Counted from the first letter of the stretch, positions 26,405-35,459 are shown. The stretch is DNA of 64,000 nt from Nocardioides sp. zg-1308 (GCF_013155375.1 NZ_JABJQY010000004.1:496001-560000); one strand, 5' to 3'. The notes: generated from the letters alone by a model not told the origin. Made by a program: numbers and translations.

Positions 26405-27661
26405 TCAGGCCGGTGCGCGGGTCAGGCGCCCTGCCACCACGACCGCGCCCGCCAGCAGCGCCGCGAACAGCGCCAGCGCCGGGTAGCCGAGCGCGCCCAC
26501 GATGACCCCGGCGAGCCCGCCGCCACCGGCCGCGGTGAGGGCCATGGCCATGTCGGAGGTGCCCTGCACGTCGGTGCGCGCCTCGATCGGCGTGCGGTCG
26601 GCGATCACCGTCGAGGCGGCGACGGTGGCGCACGACCAGCCGACCCCGAGCAGGAACAGCCCGGCGAAGATCTGCCAGGACGAGCCCTCGGGCGAGAGCC
26701 CGCACAGCGCGAGCGAGACCAGCAGGACCACTCCCCCGGTCACCAGGACCGCCGAGCGGCCGTGGCGGTCGGCGGCCCACCCCACGAGCGGGGAGAACGC
26801 GAACATCCCGAGCACGTGGATGGAGATCACGAAGCCGATCACCTCGAGGTGCGCCCCGCCGTGCTCCATGTGCAGCGGCGTCATGATCATCACCGTCACC
26901 ATCGCCGCGTGCGCGCACGCCATCGCCACCACCGCGGCGCCGACGGCGGGGACGTCGCGGACCACGGCGACGAAGCGTCCCCACGACCGGCCGCGCGGCT
27001 CCGGCCCGTCGGCCGGCACCACGCCCGCCGTGTGCTGGGCCAGGAGCAGCGGGTCGGGCCGCAGCCGCAGCCACACCCACCCGGCCGCCAGGACCAGGAC
27101 GACCGCCCCGATCGCGAAGCCGCCGGTGAGCTCGGGGATGTCGAGCCGGCGCGCCGTCGCACCGCCGACCCCGACGAGGTTGGGCCCGGCGACGGCGCCG
27201 ATCGTCGTGGCCCAGACGACCACGGACAGCGCCCGGGCGCGGTGCTCCTCGGCGGCCAGGTCGGTGGCGGCGTAACGGGAGCCGCTGTTGACCGCGGACG
27301 TCGCCCCGAGCAGCAGCGCGCCGCCCAGCAGCACGAGCATGGAGTCGACCACGCCCGCGACGACGGCGAGGACGGCACCCGTGGCACCCGCGAGGTAGCC
27401 CAGGGTAATCCCCACGCGCCGACCGCGCCGTCGCATGACCCGCGCGAGGGCGTACGCCGCCGCGGCGGTGCCGAGGACCTGGAAGGTCTGCGCCAGCCCC
27501 GCCATCGTCTCGCTGCCGGAGATGTCGCGGGCCAGCAGCGAGGCGGTCGCGACCCCGATGGTGACGCCGACCGCCCCGACCGCCTGGGCGACGACGAGCG
27601 TGCGGACGGTGCGGCGCTGGACGGCCTCGAGGTCGAGGTCGGTCCCGACGCGGCTGCTCAC
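26405..27661 (-). CDS. MFS transporter
   Basis: A 418-aa major facilitator protein with twelve predicted segments in two halves. Cytoplasmic loop 2-3 reads RVMRRRGRRVG, the loop between segments 8 and 9 GWAADRHGRSAV; both are MFS signature positions. The family of drug or metabolite exporters is likely, the substrate unknown. GTG 27661 overlaps the DUF3046 stop by 4 nt; it ends a chain of four coupled genes. Confidence 0.9.
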   Translation of the reverse strand: MSSRVGTDLDLEAVQRRTVRTLVVAQAVGAVGVTIGVATASLLARDISGSETMAGLAQTFQVLGTAAAAYALARVMRRRGRRVGITLGYLAGATGAVLAVVAGVVDSMLVLLGGALLLGATSAVNSGSRYAATDLAAEEHRARALSVVVWATTIGAVAGPNLVGVGGATARRLDIPELTGGFAIGAVVLVLAAGWVWLRLRPDPLLLAQHTAGVVPADGPEPRGRSWGRFVAVVRDVPAVGAAVVAMACAHAAMVTVMIMTPLHMEHGGAHLEVIGFVISIHVLGMFAFSPLVGWAADRHGRSAVLVTGGVVLLVSLALCGLSPEGSSWQIFAGLFLLGVGWSCATVAASTVIADRTPIEARTDVQGTSDMAMALTAAGGGGLAGVIVGALGYPALALFAALLAGAVVVAGRLTRAPA

Positions 27662-27852
27662 CGCTCGCTCGCGGGGAGCTCCAGCTGGCGCCACACGGCC
27701 GCCCACACCTGCTTGGGCGGCACGCCGGCGTCCAGCGCCTCCTGGGTGGTGCGGCCGTCGAGGTCGCGCACGACGGTCAGCTCCGCCCACGTGCGGGAGT
27801 AGTCGCGGCCCAGCGCCGCGTCGAGCCGCGCCCAGAACTCGGTGTGCCTCAT
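27658..27852 (-). CDS. DUF3046 family protein
   Basis: A 64-aa protein, MRHTEFWARLDAALGRDYSRTWAEL then VPPKQVWAAVWRQLELP, the complete DUF3046 domain, which is always encoded near recA in actinobacteria (Rv2738c in M. tuberculosis). Function unknown. It overlaps the methyltransferase stop upstream and the MFS GTG downstream by 4 nt each. Confidence 0.92.
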   Translation of the reverse strand: MRHTEFWARLDAALGRDYSRTWAELTVVRDLDGRTTQEALDAGVPPKQVWAAVWRQLELPASER

Positions 27853-28466
27853 GCGACCACCTGACCACGCCGCGCCGACAGCGCCAACCAGGCCTCGCCC
27901 CGCGTGCCGGGGATGCAGGAGCGCACCGACACCTCCGACCAGCCGGCGGCAGCGGCGACCTGCTCCAGCGGTCCGGCACGCCAGTAGGTGAAGTGACGCG
28001 GGAGCCGGATCGACCCGTGCGTCGACCAGCCGTCGCCGTCGCCCTCCTTGACCGACATCCGGAGGATGCCGGCCGGACGGGTGACGGCGGCCAGCCGGGC
28101 GAGGACGGCGCCCAGGTCGTCGCGCGCCACGTGCAGGAGCGACGCGTTGGCCCACACGGCGTCGTAGGGACCCTCCGGCGCAGCGAGGTCGTCGGTGAGC
28201 GGGTCCAGCAGGTCGCAGGTGTGGCCCTGCCCGCGCAGGAGGTCGACGAAGGCGGGGGTCACGTCGGTGCGGCGCACGGCGAGCCCGAGCTGCTCCATCA
28301 GCAGCGCGTCGCGGCCGGCACCCGAGCCCACCTCGAGCACCCGGGCGCCCTCACCGGTCGCGGCGGCGAGCGCCTCGAGGTCGGCGCGGACGGCGTCGGG
28401 CATCGGCGGCGCGTGGACGGCGTACGCCCTGGCGTCGAGGTCGTAGGCGCGGACGGTCTCGTTCAC
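27849..28466 (-). CDS. Class I SAM-dependent methyltransferase
   Basis: A 205-aa Methyltransf_11/25-type enzyme. Motif I is VLEVGSGAGRDALLM (about 45-59), followed by VRRTDVTPAFVD (acidic motif II) and DAVWANASLLHV (motif IV). The substrate is unknown. GTG 28466 overlaps the DinB-like stop, so it is the second gene of the four-gene coupled chain. Confidence 0.86.
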   Translation of the reverse strand: MNETVRAYDLDARAYAVHAPPMPDAVRADLEALAAATGEGARVLEVGSGAGRDALLMEQLGLAVRRTDVTPAFVDLLRGQGHTCDLLDPLTDDLAAPEGPYDAVWANASLLHVARDDLGAVLARLAAVTRPAGILRMSVKEGDGDGWSTHGSIRLPRHFTYWRAGPLEQVAAAAGWSEVSVRSCIPGTRGEAWLALSARRGQVVA

Positions 28467-28993
28467 CGGGGCGGCACCACGCCCACGTCGTGCAGGTGGT
28501 GGACGACGTCGTGCAGGTGGTAGCTGCCGAGCGTCTCGACGGTGAAGACGTCGCCGTTGGACCGCACGCCGCGACGTCCCCTGGTCGCGTCGGTGACGGT
28601 GGCGTAGGTGCCGGCGACGGCGCCGGCCGCCTCCACCAGCTCGGCGGCGACCACGGCGGGGTCCTGCGCGGCGTAGTCGCGCTCGACCGCGGTGGCGTCC
28701 TGGTCCCAGTTGGCGAAGGTCGGCTCGTCCTGCTCGAGCATGAGGTGCAGGCGCTGGCCGAACAGCGCGTGGACGTCGCGGACGTGGCAGCCGTACTCCA
28801 GCGGCGACCACACGTCCGGGGCCGGGCGAGCGGCCACGTCGGGGCGCGCGAGCACCTGCGACCAGGTCGTCGCCGTGTCGTGGACGAGGCGGGGAAGGTC
28901 CGCGAGCCCCTGGGCGGCGGGGTCGAAGCCGCACTCCGCGCACGGCCTCTCGAGGACCCAGGTCCAGTCCTTGGTGTCGGGCGTGATGCTCAT
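28463..28993 (-). CDS. DinB/maleylpyruvate isomerase-like protein
   Basis: A 176-aa helical protein of the DinB superfamily. CAECGFDPAAQGL at the N terminus and VWSPLEYGCHVRDVHALFGQRL in the middle resemble the metal-binding histidine set of DinB-like thiol-dependent enzymes; the C-terminal YHLHDVVHHLHDVG supplies two more His. Members serve as mycothiol or bacillithiol dependent transferases, which suits an actinobacterium (inference). Start MSITPDTK at 28993 is chosen over longer in-frame options; TTGGAT lies 7 nt upstream. Confidence 0.78.
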   Translation of the reverse strand: MSITPDTKDWTWVLERPCAECGFDPAAQGLADLPRLVHDTATTWSQVLARPDVAARPAPDVWSPLEYGCHVRDVHALFGQRLHLMLEQDEPTFANWDQDATAVERDYAAQDPAVVAAELVEAAGAVAGTYATVTDATRGRRGVRSNGDVFTVETLGSYHLHDVVHHLHDVGVVPPR

Positions 28994-29036
28994 GCCCGCC
29001 ATCCAACCAGCCGCGCCGCCGAGGACAATGCGAGGA

Positions 29037-29525
29037 ATGGACATCCGTCGCGCACTTCCCGCCGACCTGCCCGCGGTCGCCGCGATCTACGCGAGGGAGG
29101 CGCGTCGGGGCCACGCGACCTTCGACCTCGAAGGGCGTCCGACGGCCCAGTGGGAGGAGCGGCTCGCCGCGACCGGCACCGGCGACCACTTCCTGGTCGC
29201 CGAGCACGACGGCGGTGTGGCCGGCTACGCCACCTCGTCGCCGTTCCGGCCCAAGCCGGCCTACCGCCACACCCGCGAGAGCACCGTCTACGTCGCGCCG
29301 GGGCACCAGGGCGCCGGCATCGGCCGGGCGCTGTACGACGCCCTGCTGGCGCACCTGGCCGACGACGGCGTCCACCTCGTCGTCGCCGCCGTCGCCCTGC
29401 CCAACCCGGCGAGCCTCGCCCTGCACCGGGCGTGCGGCTTCGAGGACGTCGGCACCATGCGCGAGGTGGGGCGCAAGCACGACCGGTGGATCGACGTGGC
29501 GTGGCTGCAGCGGAGGCTCGGCTGA
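29037..29525 (+). CDS. GNAT family N-acetyltransferase, PAT/Bar-like
   Basis: A 162-aa GNAT of the phosphinothricin acetyltransferase-like group. It has MDIRRALPADLPAVAAIYAREA at the N terminus, ESTVYVAPGHQGAGIGRALYDALL (acetyl-CoA loop Q-G-A-G-I-G) and ALHRACGFEDVGTMREVGRKHDRWIDVAWLQRRL, the typical C terminus of the Bar/YncA group. The substrate could be methionine sulfone or sulfoximine analogues. ATG 29037 is 43 bp from the divergent DinB-like start. Confidence 0.88.
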   Translation: MDIRRALPADLPAVAAIYAREARRGHATFDLEGRPTAQWEERLAATGTGDHFLVAEHDGGVAGYATSSPFRPKPAYRHTRESTVYVAPGHQGAGIGRALYDALLAHLADDGVHLVVAAVALPNPASLALHRACGFEDVGTMREVGRKHDRWIDVAWLQRRLG

Positions 29526-29562
29526 GCCGATCCTGACCGGCGATCCCCACCCCGCCCCCGCA

Positions 29563-29568
29563 TAGGGT
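29563..29568 (+). promoter_or_regulatory. -10 element of leaderless yihY paralogue
   Basis: TAGGGT ends 6 nt before ATG 29575. Confidence 0.55.
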
Positions 29569-29574
29569 GCCGCC

Positions 29575-30546
29575 ATGACCACGGCCCGCACCGTCCCGGT
29601 GACGACCGAGATGGACGGCGACGAGCTCGACGCCGAGGACGCCTGGCACCTCGCGCGCCACCACGGCCTGCGCCGCATCCTCGTCGAGTCGTTCGTCCGG
29701 TTCCGCTACGGCGACGGCTTCACCAACAGCCGTGCCCTCGCCCTGCAGACCTGCCTCGCCGTGGTGCCGTTCCTGCTGGCCGTCATGGGGCTCGCCGCCG
29801 ACATCGACGACGACCGGCCCGCCGCCGTGGTCGCCGCGACCGTCAACGCCGTCTCCCCGACCAGCGGCGACGACGACGCCTTCGTGCAGGCCCTGACCAG
29901 CGGCTCGGAGGGCGCCGGCGAGGTGGCGCTCGCGTTCGGCCTGGTGTTCGCCCTGTTCTCGATGACCACGGCGATGGCGCAGGTCGAGCGCGGCGGCAAC
30001 CGCATCTACGGCATCCGGCGCGACCGCCCCGCCCTGCACAAGTACGGCCGCGCCGCCGTCTTCACCGCCCTGCTCGCGGGCCCGCTCGGGCTGGGCTTCC
30101 TCGCCCTGGTCGCGGGCGGCGCGTTCGGCGACGCGATGGTCGACGAGTACGGCTGGTCCGAGGGCGCGCGGCTGGCGTGGGAGTGGTGCCGCTGGCCCCT
30201 GGGCCTGCTGGCGCTCGTCGTCGTCATCGCGATCCTCTTCGACCACGCTCCCCGACGCCGCCAGCCCGCCCTCTCCTGGCTCGCGCTGGGGTCGGCCATC
30301 ACCGTGCTCGGAAGCATGGCGGCCGCGGCCGGGCTCGCGGCGTACGTCAACGCCAGCGGCTCCTTCAGCAGCACCTACGGCCCGCTCGCGGGGGTGTTCG
30401 CCCTGCTGCTGTGGAGCCTGCTGTCGTCCATCTCGCTGTTCTACGGCCTGGCGGTGTGCGCGCAGCTGGAGGCCCTGCGCGCCGGCGAGGCCGAGCCGGC
30501 GTACGACGACCCCGGCCGGCCGCACCGGCAGGTGGTGGAGGACTGA
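29575..30546 (+). CDS. YihY/BrkB family membrane protein (second copy)
   Basis: A 323-aa integral membrane protein related to the copy at 4415-5380 in layout. It has FTNSRALALQTCLAVVPFLLAVMGL in the first core helix, six hydrophobic segments, and the signature end SFSSTYGPLAGVFALLLWSLLSSISLFYGLAVCAQLEA. A periplasmic or cytoplasmic insertion DIDDDRPAAVVAATVNAVSP is between segments 1 and 2. Function unknown; old ribonuclease BN naming should not be used. Confidence 0.87.
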   Translation: MTTARTVPVTTEMDGDELDAEDAWHLARHHGLRRILVESFVRFRYGDGFTNSRALALQTCLAVVPFLLAVMGLAADIDDDRPAAVVAATVNAVSPTSGDDDAFVQALTSGSEGAGEVALAFGLVFALFSMTTAMAQVERGGNRIYGIRRDRPALHKYGRAAVFTALLAGPLGLGFLALVAGGAFGDAMVDEYGWSEGARLAWEWCRWPLGLLALVVVIAILFDHAPRRRQPALSWLALGSAITVLGSMAAAAGLAAYVNASGSFSSTYGPLAGVFALLLWSLLSSISLFYGLAVCAQLEALRAGEAEPAYDDPGRPHRQVVED

Positions 30547-30614
30547 GGCTGGGGGGTCCGTCGTCGGAGGTGGCGGCACATCGCCGGCTGGTCGACGAGG
30601 TGGCGGCCCTGCAG

Positions 30615-30738
30615 GGTGGCGGCACATCACAGGTACGACCCCCGCCAGCGTGCGATCTGCCGCCACCACCGGGCGGCCGGTGCGGAGGTGGCGGCACATC
30701 ACACGTACGACCCCCGCCAAACGCGATCTGCCGCCACC
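30615..30738. repeat. Tandem imperfect hairpins at a convergent junction
   Basis: Two near-identical units (30615-30667, 53 nt; 30687-30738, 52 nt). Each starts GGTGGCGGCACATC, has a shared centre ACGTACGACCCCCGCC-like, and ends GATCTGCCGCCACC, so the ends form a 14-nt imperfect inverted repeat. A third, partial copy of the left end (GGTGGCGGCACATCGCC) is at 30573. They fill the 224-bp space between the convergent YihY and ABC-permease genes. Distinct from the element at 20286. Confidence 0.7.
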
Positions 30739-30770
30739 CCCAGGCCCCCTGAAGACCCAGCGACGAAGCG

Positions 30771-31571
30771 TCAGGTGAGCAGCAGCGCGTCCAGCCGGCG
30801 GCGTACGACGGCCAGGCCGATGATGCCCATCACGACGAGGTAGACGACCGAGACGCCCGACTCCCACGTCACGACGCCGGTGGTGAGCTCGCGGCACAGC
30901 ACGACGCCGCGGTAGAGCGGCGTCGCCTCGACGACCCAGCGCAGCACGCCGTCGCCGAACGCCTCGATCGGGAAGAAGGTGGCCGAGAACAGGAACAGCG
31001 GCATCTGGGCGAGGGTGATCTTGTCGAAGTCCTGCCAGCTCTTCATCCACGTCGTCGCGGCCATGCACACGGCCGAGAAGGCGAAGGCGATGAGCACCGT
31101 GGCCGGCAGCGCCAGCAGCGCCCACCACGAGCTGGTCAGCCCCATGAGCGCCATGACGACGAGGAACGCCGCGGAGTAGACCGACCCCCGCAGGAGCCCC
31201 CACACGATCTCGCCGCGCGCGATGTCGCCGGTGGACAGCGGCGTGGCCAGCATCTGGTCGTAGAGCTTCTCGTACTTCAGCTTGAAGAACACGTTGTAGG
31301 TGGAGTCGAGCAGTGCGCCGTTGAAGGCCGAGGTCGCCAGCATCGCCGGGGCGACGAACTCGGCGTAGGGGATCGCCTGCCCGTGGAACTCGAAGGTGTC
31401 GATGAGCTGGCCGACGCCGATGCCGATCGAGAACAGGTAGAACACCGGCTCGAGGAAGCCGGTGATGAAGAGCTTCCACGCGCCGCGGTAGACGACGTAG
31501 TTGCGCAGCACCAGCACCTTGGTCGCGGCGCCCGGCGTCAGCGGGGCGGGGATGCCGTCGAGGACCGCCAT
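30771..31571 (-). CDS. ABC-2 type transporter permease (NodJ-like)
   Basis: A 266-aa ABC-2 permease with six predicted TM segments. It contains the family motif PLFLFSATFFPIEAFGDGVLRWVVEATPLYRGVVLCRELT, like NodJ and antibiotic exporters. Start 31571 is 1 nt after the stop of the paralogous permease, so the two are one unit and probably form a heterodimer. Confidence 0.93.
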   Translation of the reverse strand: MAVLDGIPAPLTPGAATKVLVLRNYVVYRGAWKLFITGFLEPVFYLFSIGIGVGQLIDTFEFHGQAIPYAEFVAPAMLATSAFNGALLDSTYNVFFKLKYEKLYDQMLATPLSTGDIARGEIVWGLLRGSVYSAAFLVVMALMGLTSSWWALLALPATVLIAFAFSAVCMAATTWMKSWQDFDKITLAQMPLFLFSATFFPIEAFGDGVLRWVVEATPLYRGVVLCRELTTGVVTWESGVSVVYLVVMGIIGLAVVRRRLDALLLT

Positions 31572-31572
31572 C

Positions 31573-32427
31573 TCAGGTCTCCAGCCGTCGGTCGAGGTTG
31601 CGGACGGCGAGCACCCAGCCCACGACGGTGAGCACCACGAGCACCACGACGTGGAGCAGCGCGAGCGACCAGTCGACCCGGTCGACGCAGAACATCCGCG
31701 ACAGCGAGACGCCGTGCCACAGCGGGGTCAGCCGGGCGACCCACTCCAGCACCGGTCCGAGGTTGCCGATGGGGAAGAACGCCCCCGAGAAGAGGGTCAG
31801 CGGGATGACGCCGAGGCGGAAGAGGATGCCGAAGCCCTCCTCGGACCTCAGTCGGGCGCTGTAGGCGAAGACCAGCGTCGAGAACGCGAAGCCCACCAGC
31901 AGCTGCGACAGCCACGCCAGGATCGGACCCCACCAGGTCGCGAAGACGCCGAACGGCGCCAGCACCAGCATGAAGACCGCGCACGCCGACGCGACGCGGA
32001 ACATCACGAAGCCGATGAAGGCGTTGACCAGGTCGCGCACCGCCAGCGGCGTGGCGAGCTGGGCGTAGAACGTCTTGTGCCACTTGATGGCGCCCATCAC
32101 GGGGTAGGTCGTCTCGCTGACCGCGATCGTCATGGCGTGCGAGGCGACCAGGCCGGGCACCACGAAGGCGAGGTAGGACGTGGCCCCCTCGAGCCGCTCG
32201 GGGTCGCCCTCGATGAACCCGCCGAGCAGCACGCCCATCGCGACGACGTAGAGCAGCGGGGTGAGGAAGCTGCTGACCACTCCCCCGCGCCAGGTGCGCT
32301 TGAGGACGGTGAGCCAGTAGTCGTACTGGCGGGACATGCCCTCGGCTGCGGACAGGGACCCGGTCGGGCGAGGGGTCCGAGCGGTCGAGCGGGTCCGGCG
32401 GGTCGGTGGCGTCGTGTCGGTGGCCAT
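31573..32427 (-). CDS. ABC-2 type transporter permease (NodJ-like, paralogue)
   Basis: A 284-aa ABC-2 permease. It has an N-terminal 35-residue charged tail, then six TM segments and the same signature LTLFSGAFFPIGNLGPVLEWVARLTPLWHGVSLSRM. It sits between the ATPase and the second permease with 10 and 1 nt gaps. The heterodimer would export a lipid-linked or small hydrophobic compound; the substrate is unknown. Confidence 0.93.
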   Translation of the reverse strand: MATDTTPPTRRTRSTARTPRPTGSLSAAEGMSRQYDYWLTVLKRTWRGGVVSSFLTPLLYVVAMGVLLGGFIEGDPERLEGATSYLAFVVPGLVASHAMTIAVSETTYPVMGAIKWHKTFYAQLATPLAVRDLVNAFIGFVMFRVASACAVFMLVLAPFGVFATWWGPILAWLSQLLVGFAFSTLVFAYSARLRSEEGFGILFRLGVIPLTLFSGAFFPIGNLGPVLEWVARLTPLWHGVSLSRMFCVDRVDWSLALLHVVVLVVLTVVGWVLAVRNLDRRLET

Positions 32428-32437
32428 GTCGGTGCCC

Positions 32438-33364
32438 TCAGTCCGCCAGGCTCCGGCCGGTGAGCCGCAGGAAGACGTCCTCGAGCGTCGAGCGACGCAC
32501 GAGGGTGGCGATCGGCTGCAGACCGCGGTCGAGCACGGCCGTGACGACCTCCTCGCCGTGGTCGCTGTAGACGAGCAGGCGGTCGGGCAGCACCTCGACC
32601 CGCTCGCCGAGGTCCTCGACCTTCCCCGCCAGCGCCTCGTGCTCGCCGACCCCGAAGCGCAGCTCGGCCACCTCGCGGGTCGAGTGCTCCTCGATCAGCT
32701 GGCGCGGCGATCCCTCGGCGGCGATCACGCCCTTGTCCATCACGACGAGGCGGTCGCACAGCTGCTCGGCCTCGTCCATGTAGTGGGTCGTGATGACGAG
32801 CGTGACGCCGGCCTGCTTGAGCCGGAACAGCTGGTCCCAGAGGACGTGGCGGGCCTGGGGGTCGAGCCCGGTGGTGGGCTCGTCGAGCAGCAGCAGGTCG
32901 GGGTTGTTGATGAGGCTGCGCGCGATGGTGAGGCGCCGCTTCATGCCGCCCGAGAGGTCCTCGACCTTGGCCTTGGCCTTCTCGGTGATCTGCGCGAACT
33001 CGAGCAGCTCACGGGCGCGCTCGCGGCAGGTGGCGCGGTCGATGCCGAAGTAGCGGCCGTAGATGTAGAGGTTGTCGAGGACGTTGAGCTCGTTGTCGAG
33101 CGTGTCCTCCTGCGGGCAGACCCCGAGCCGGCCGCGGATGGCCGGACCGTCGGTGGCCGGGTCCATGCCGAGGATCCGCAGCTCGCCCGAGGTCACCGGG
33201 CTGACCGAGGCGATCATCCGCATGGTGCTCGACTTGCCGGCGCCGTTGGGGCCGAGGAACCCGAACGCCTCCCCCTTGTGGACCTCGACGTCGATCCCCT
33301 TCACCGCCTCGAAGTCGCCGAACGACTTGCGCAGTCCCCGCGCCGAGATCATGGAGTCCGTCAC
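32438..33364 (-). CDS. ABC transporter ATP-binding protein (NodI-like)
   Basis: A 308-aa ATPase. Walker A GPNGAGKSSTMRMI, Q-loop CPQEDTLD, the ABC signature LSGGMKRRLTIARSL and Walker B LLLLDEPTTGLDPQ appear in order, with H-loop ITTHYMDEAEQLCDRLVVMDKG. A C-terminal accessory domain of about 80 residues is present, as in NodI and DrrA. It powers the two permeases that follow. Starts at 33376 (GTG), 33364 (GTG) and 33352 (ATG) are possible. I prefer 33364 because the 33376 codon lies inside the TAGTGT -10-like hexamer. Confidence 0.93.
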   Translation of the reverse strand: MTDSMISARGLRKSFGDFEAVKGIDVEVHKGEAFGFLGPNGAGKSSTMRMIASVSPVTSGELRILGMDPATDGPAIRGRLGVCPQEDTLDNELNVLDNLYIYGRYFGIDRATCRERARELLEFAQITEKAKAKVEDLSGGMKRRLTIARSLINNPDLLLLDEPTTGLDPQARHVLWDQLFRLKQAGVTLVITTHYMDEAEQLCDRLVVMDKGVIAAEGSPRQLIEEHSTREVAELRFGVGEHEALAGKVEDLGERVEVLPDRLLVYSDHGEEVVTAVLDRGLQPIATLVRRSTLEDVFLRLTGRSLAD

Positions 33365-33466
33365 GCTCGCCGACACTAGATCAGGACGGGGACATCGCGG
33401 AAACGATCACCGACGGTCGAGTCCCGGCCGGGCAGCGAGTGGGGCCGGCGCCCTTCGAGGGGCGCC

Positions 33467-33472
33467 TAGGGT
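33467..33472 (+). promoter_or_regulatory. -10 element of leaderless DUF2071 gene
   Basis: TAGGGT ends 6 nt before GTG 33479. The intervening gaggag abuts the start codon and is too close to act as an SD. Confidence 0.5.
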
Positions 33473-33478
33473 GAGGAG

Positions 33479-34249
33479 GTGGACGACCCCGCCGTCGAGC
33501 CCGTGTCGCCGGACGCACCGGCCATGACGCGCACCGTCGTCATGAGCCAGCTCTGGCGCGACCTGACCTTCCTGCACTGGGCGGTCGACCCGGCCGAGGT
33601 GGCCCACCGGATGCCGCCGGGCGTGCGCCCGGACACGCTCCACGGGCGGACCTACGTCGGGCTCATCCCCTTCCGGATGGTCGACGCGGGTCTGGGCCGC
33701 GGGCCGGCCGTGCCGTGGCTGGGGACCTTCCTCGAGACCAACGTGCGCCTCTACTCCGTCGACGAGACGGGACGGCGCGGCATCGTCTTCCTGAGCCTCG
33801 ACACCGATCGCGCCGCGGTCGTCCTCGGTGCGCGCGCCTCGTTCGGCGTGCCCTACCGGTGGGCCCGGATGCGCTACCACCGCGACGGAGACGTGCACAC
33901 GTACGACGCCCGGCTGCGCCGACCCGGACCGCGGCGGGGAGGGCCACGGCCCACGAGCCACGTCGTCGTCCGCGCCGGGGCCGTCCGTGAGCCCACCGAG
34001 CTCGACCACTTCCTCAGCGCCCGGTGGGGCCTGCACACCCGGTGGTGGGGCCGCACCCTCTACGTCCCCAACCGCCACGAGGCGTGGCCCGTGCACGACG
34101 CGGAGGTCCTCGCCCTCGACGACGAGCTGATGGCGTCCGTGGGTCTGCCCGACCTGGCCGCACGGCCCCCCGACCACGTCGGCTTCAGCCCCGGCGTCCG
34201 CACGGAGTTCGGACTGCCGGGCGACGCCCGCACGCCGCGACGCGGCTGA
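33479..34249 (+). CDS. DUF2071 (YqjF) family protein
   Basis: A 256-aa protein of the YqjF family. It carries SQLWRDLTFLHWAVDPAEVAHRMPPGVRPDTLHGRTYVGLIPFRM, the conserved N-terminal part, and TNVRLYSVDETGRRGIVFLSLD with YRWARMRYHRDG in the middle. The function is unknown; the fold resembles acetoacetate decarboxylase. It ends 3 nt before the convergent quinoprotein gene. Confidence 0.9.
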   Translation: MDDPAVEPVSPDAPAMTRTVVMSQLWRDLTFLHWAVDPAEVAHRMPPGVRPDTLHGRTYVGLIPFRMVDAGLGRGPAVPWLGTFLETNVRLYSVDETGRRGIVFLSLDTDRAAVVLGARASFGVPYRWARMRYHRDGDVHTYDARLRRPGPRRGGPRPTSHVVVRAGAVREPTELDHFLSARWGLHTRWWGRTLYVPNRHEAWPVHDAEVLALDDELMASVGLPDLAARPPDHVGFSPGVRTEFGLPGDARTPRRG

Positions 34250-34252
34250 CGC

Positions 34253-35419
34253 CTAGTCCGCGGGAGTCAACCGCAGCAGCCGCCCGCCGCCCTCGTCCTC
34301 GAGCACCCAGACGGCGCCGTCGGGGCCCTCCTCGACCGCCCGCACCCGCTCGCCCATTTCGTACACCTCGACCTCGCCGGCGGTCTCGCCGTCGAGGTCG
34401 ACGCGGACCAGCGCCTCGCCCGACAGCGCGCCGAGGAAGGCGTCGCCCTGCCAGTCCTCGAAGAGGTCGCCGCCGTAGACCATCAGGCTGCCGGGCGAGA
34501 TGCTCGGGTTCCACGACACGGCCGGGGCGGCATAGCCGTCGCCCTCGGCGTGGTCCGGGATCTCCCCGCCGCCGTAGTCGCTGCCGTCGGACACCTCCGG
34601 CCAGCCGTAGTTGGCCCCGGGCTCGACGAGGTTGAGCTCGTCGCCGCCCTCCGGCCCCATCTCGGAAGACCACAGCCTCCCGTCCGGCGCGAAGTCCAGA
34701 CCCAGCGGGTTGCGGTGCCCCCAGCTCCAGATCTCGGCCGTCGCCCCGCCCTCGTCGGCCATCGGGTTGCCCGGCGCCGGGTCCCCGTCGAGCGTCAGTC
34801 GCACGATCGTGCCGAGGGTGTTGCCGGTGTCCTGCGCCGGATCGCCGAGCTGGCGGTCGCCCGAGGACACGAACAGGTGCCGGCCGTCGGGCGAGAACGC
34901 GATGCGGTGGCTGAAGTGCCCGTCGCCGTCGGTCCTCGGCGTCTGCCGCCACACGACCTCGAGGTCCTCGAGCCGGGGTGCCCCGCCGCCGGTCTCGAGC
35001 CGGGCGCGGCCGACCGCGGCCCCGACTCCACCGTCGCCAGCCTCGGCCCAGCTGAGGTAGACGACGCCGTCGTCCTCGTACGTCGGCGCGGGCACGACGT
35101 CTCCCAGCCCGCCCTGCCCGGCGTCGACCACCGTGGGCGTGCCCTCGACCTCGACCCGCTCGCCGCTCGCGGCGTCGCGCAGGTGGAGGGTGCCGCTGCG
35201 CTCGGTGACGAGCAGGTCGCCGCTGCCCGGCAGGAACGCCATCGCCCACGGCTCGCCGAACCGGTCGACCTGCTCGACCTCGAAGGGCCAGGCGGCGTCG
35301 TCCTCGGCCGTCGACGGCCCGAGCGCACCCGAGGACGCGGTGTCGGAGGAGCACGCCGGCGCGAGGGCGAGCACGAGGCCCGCGACGAGGCCGCGGCGGA
35401 GGACGGTCGCCGGCTTCAT
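34253..35419 (-). CDS. PQQ-dependent sugar dehydrogenase-like lipoprotein
   Basis: A 388-aa six-bladed propeller of the glucose/sorbosone dehydrogenase family. The N terminus is a lipoprotein-type signal (GLVAGLVLALAPAC, Cys 23), so it is probably attached to the outside of the membrane. Signature loops: GQGGLGDVVPAP, HFSHRIAFSPDGRHLFVSSGD, and WGHRNPLGLDFAPDGRLWSSEMGPEGGDELN with GANYGWPEVS. It would oxidise an aldose in the cell wall space with PQQ if that cofactor is made; many actinobacterial relatives have unproven cofactor use. ATG 35419 is chosen because it starts the signal peptide. Confidence 0.88.
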   Translation of the reverse strand: MKPATVLRRGLVAGLVLALAPACSSDTASSGALGPSTAEDDAAWPFEVEQVDRFGEPWAMAFLPGSGDLLVTERSGTLHLRDAASGERVEVEGTPTVVDAGQGGLGDVVPAPTYEDDGVVYLSWAEAGDGGVGAAVGRARLETGGGAPRLEDLEVVWRQTPRTDGDGHFSHRIAFSPDGRHLFVSSGDRQLGDPAQDTGNTLGTIVRLTLDGDPAPGNPMADEGGATAEIWSWGHRNPLGLDFAPDGRLWSSEMGPEGGDELNLVEPGANYGWPEVSDGSDYGGGEIPDHAEGDGYAAPAVSWNPSISPGSLMVYGGDLFEDWQGDAFLGALSGEALVRVDLDGETAGEVEVYEMGERVRAVEEGPDGAVWVLEDEGGGRLLRLTPAD

Positions 35420-35459
35420 GGGTCCATCGTGCGCGGCTCCGCCAACCGGGCGGTGCTGC

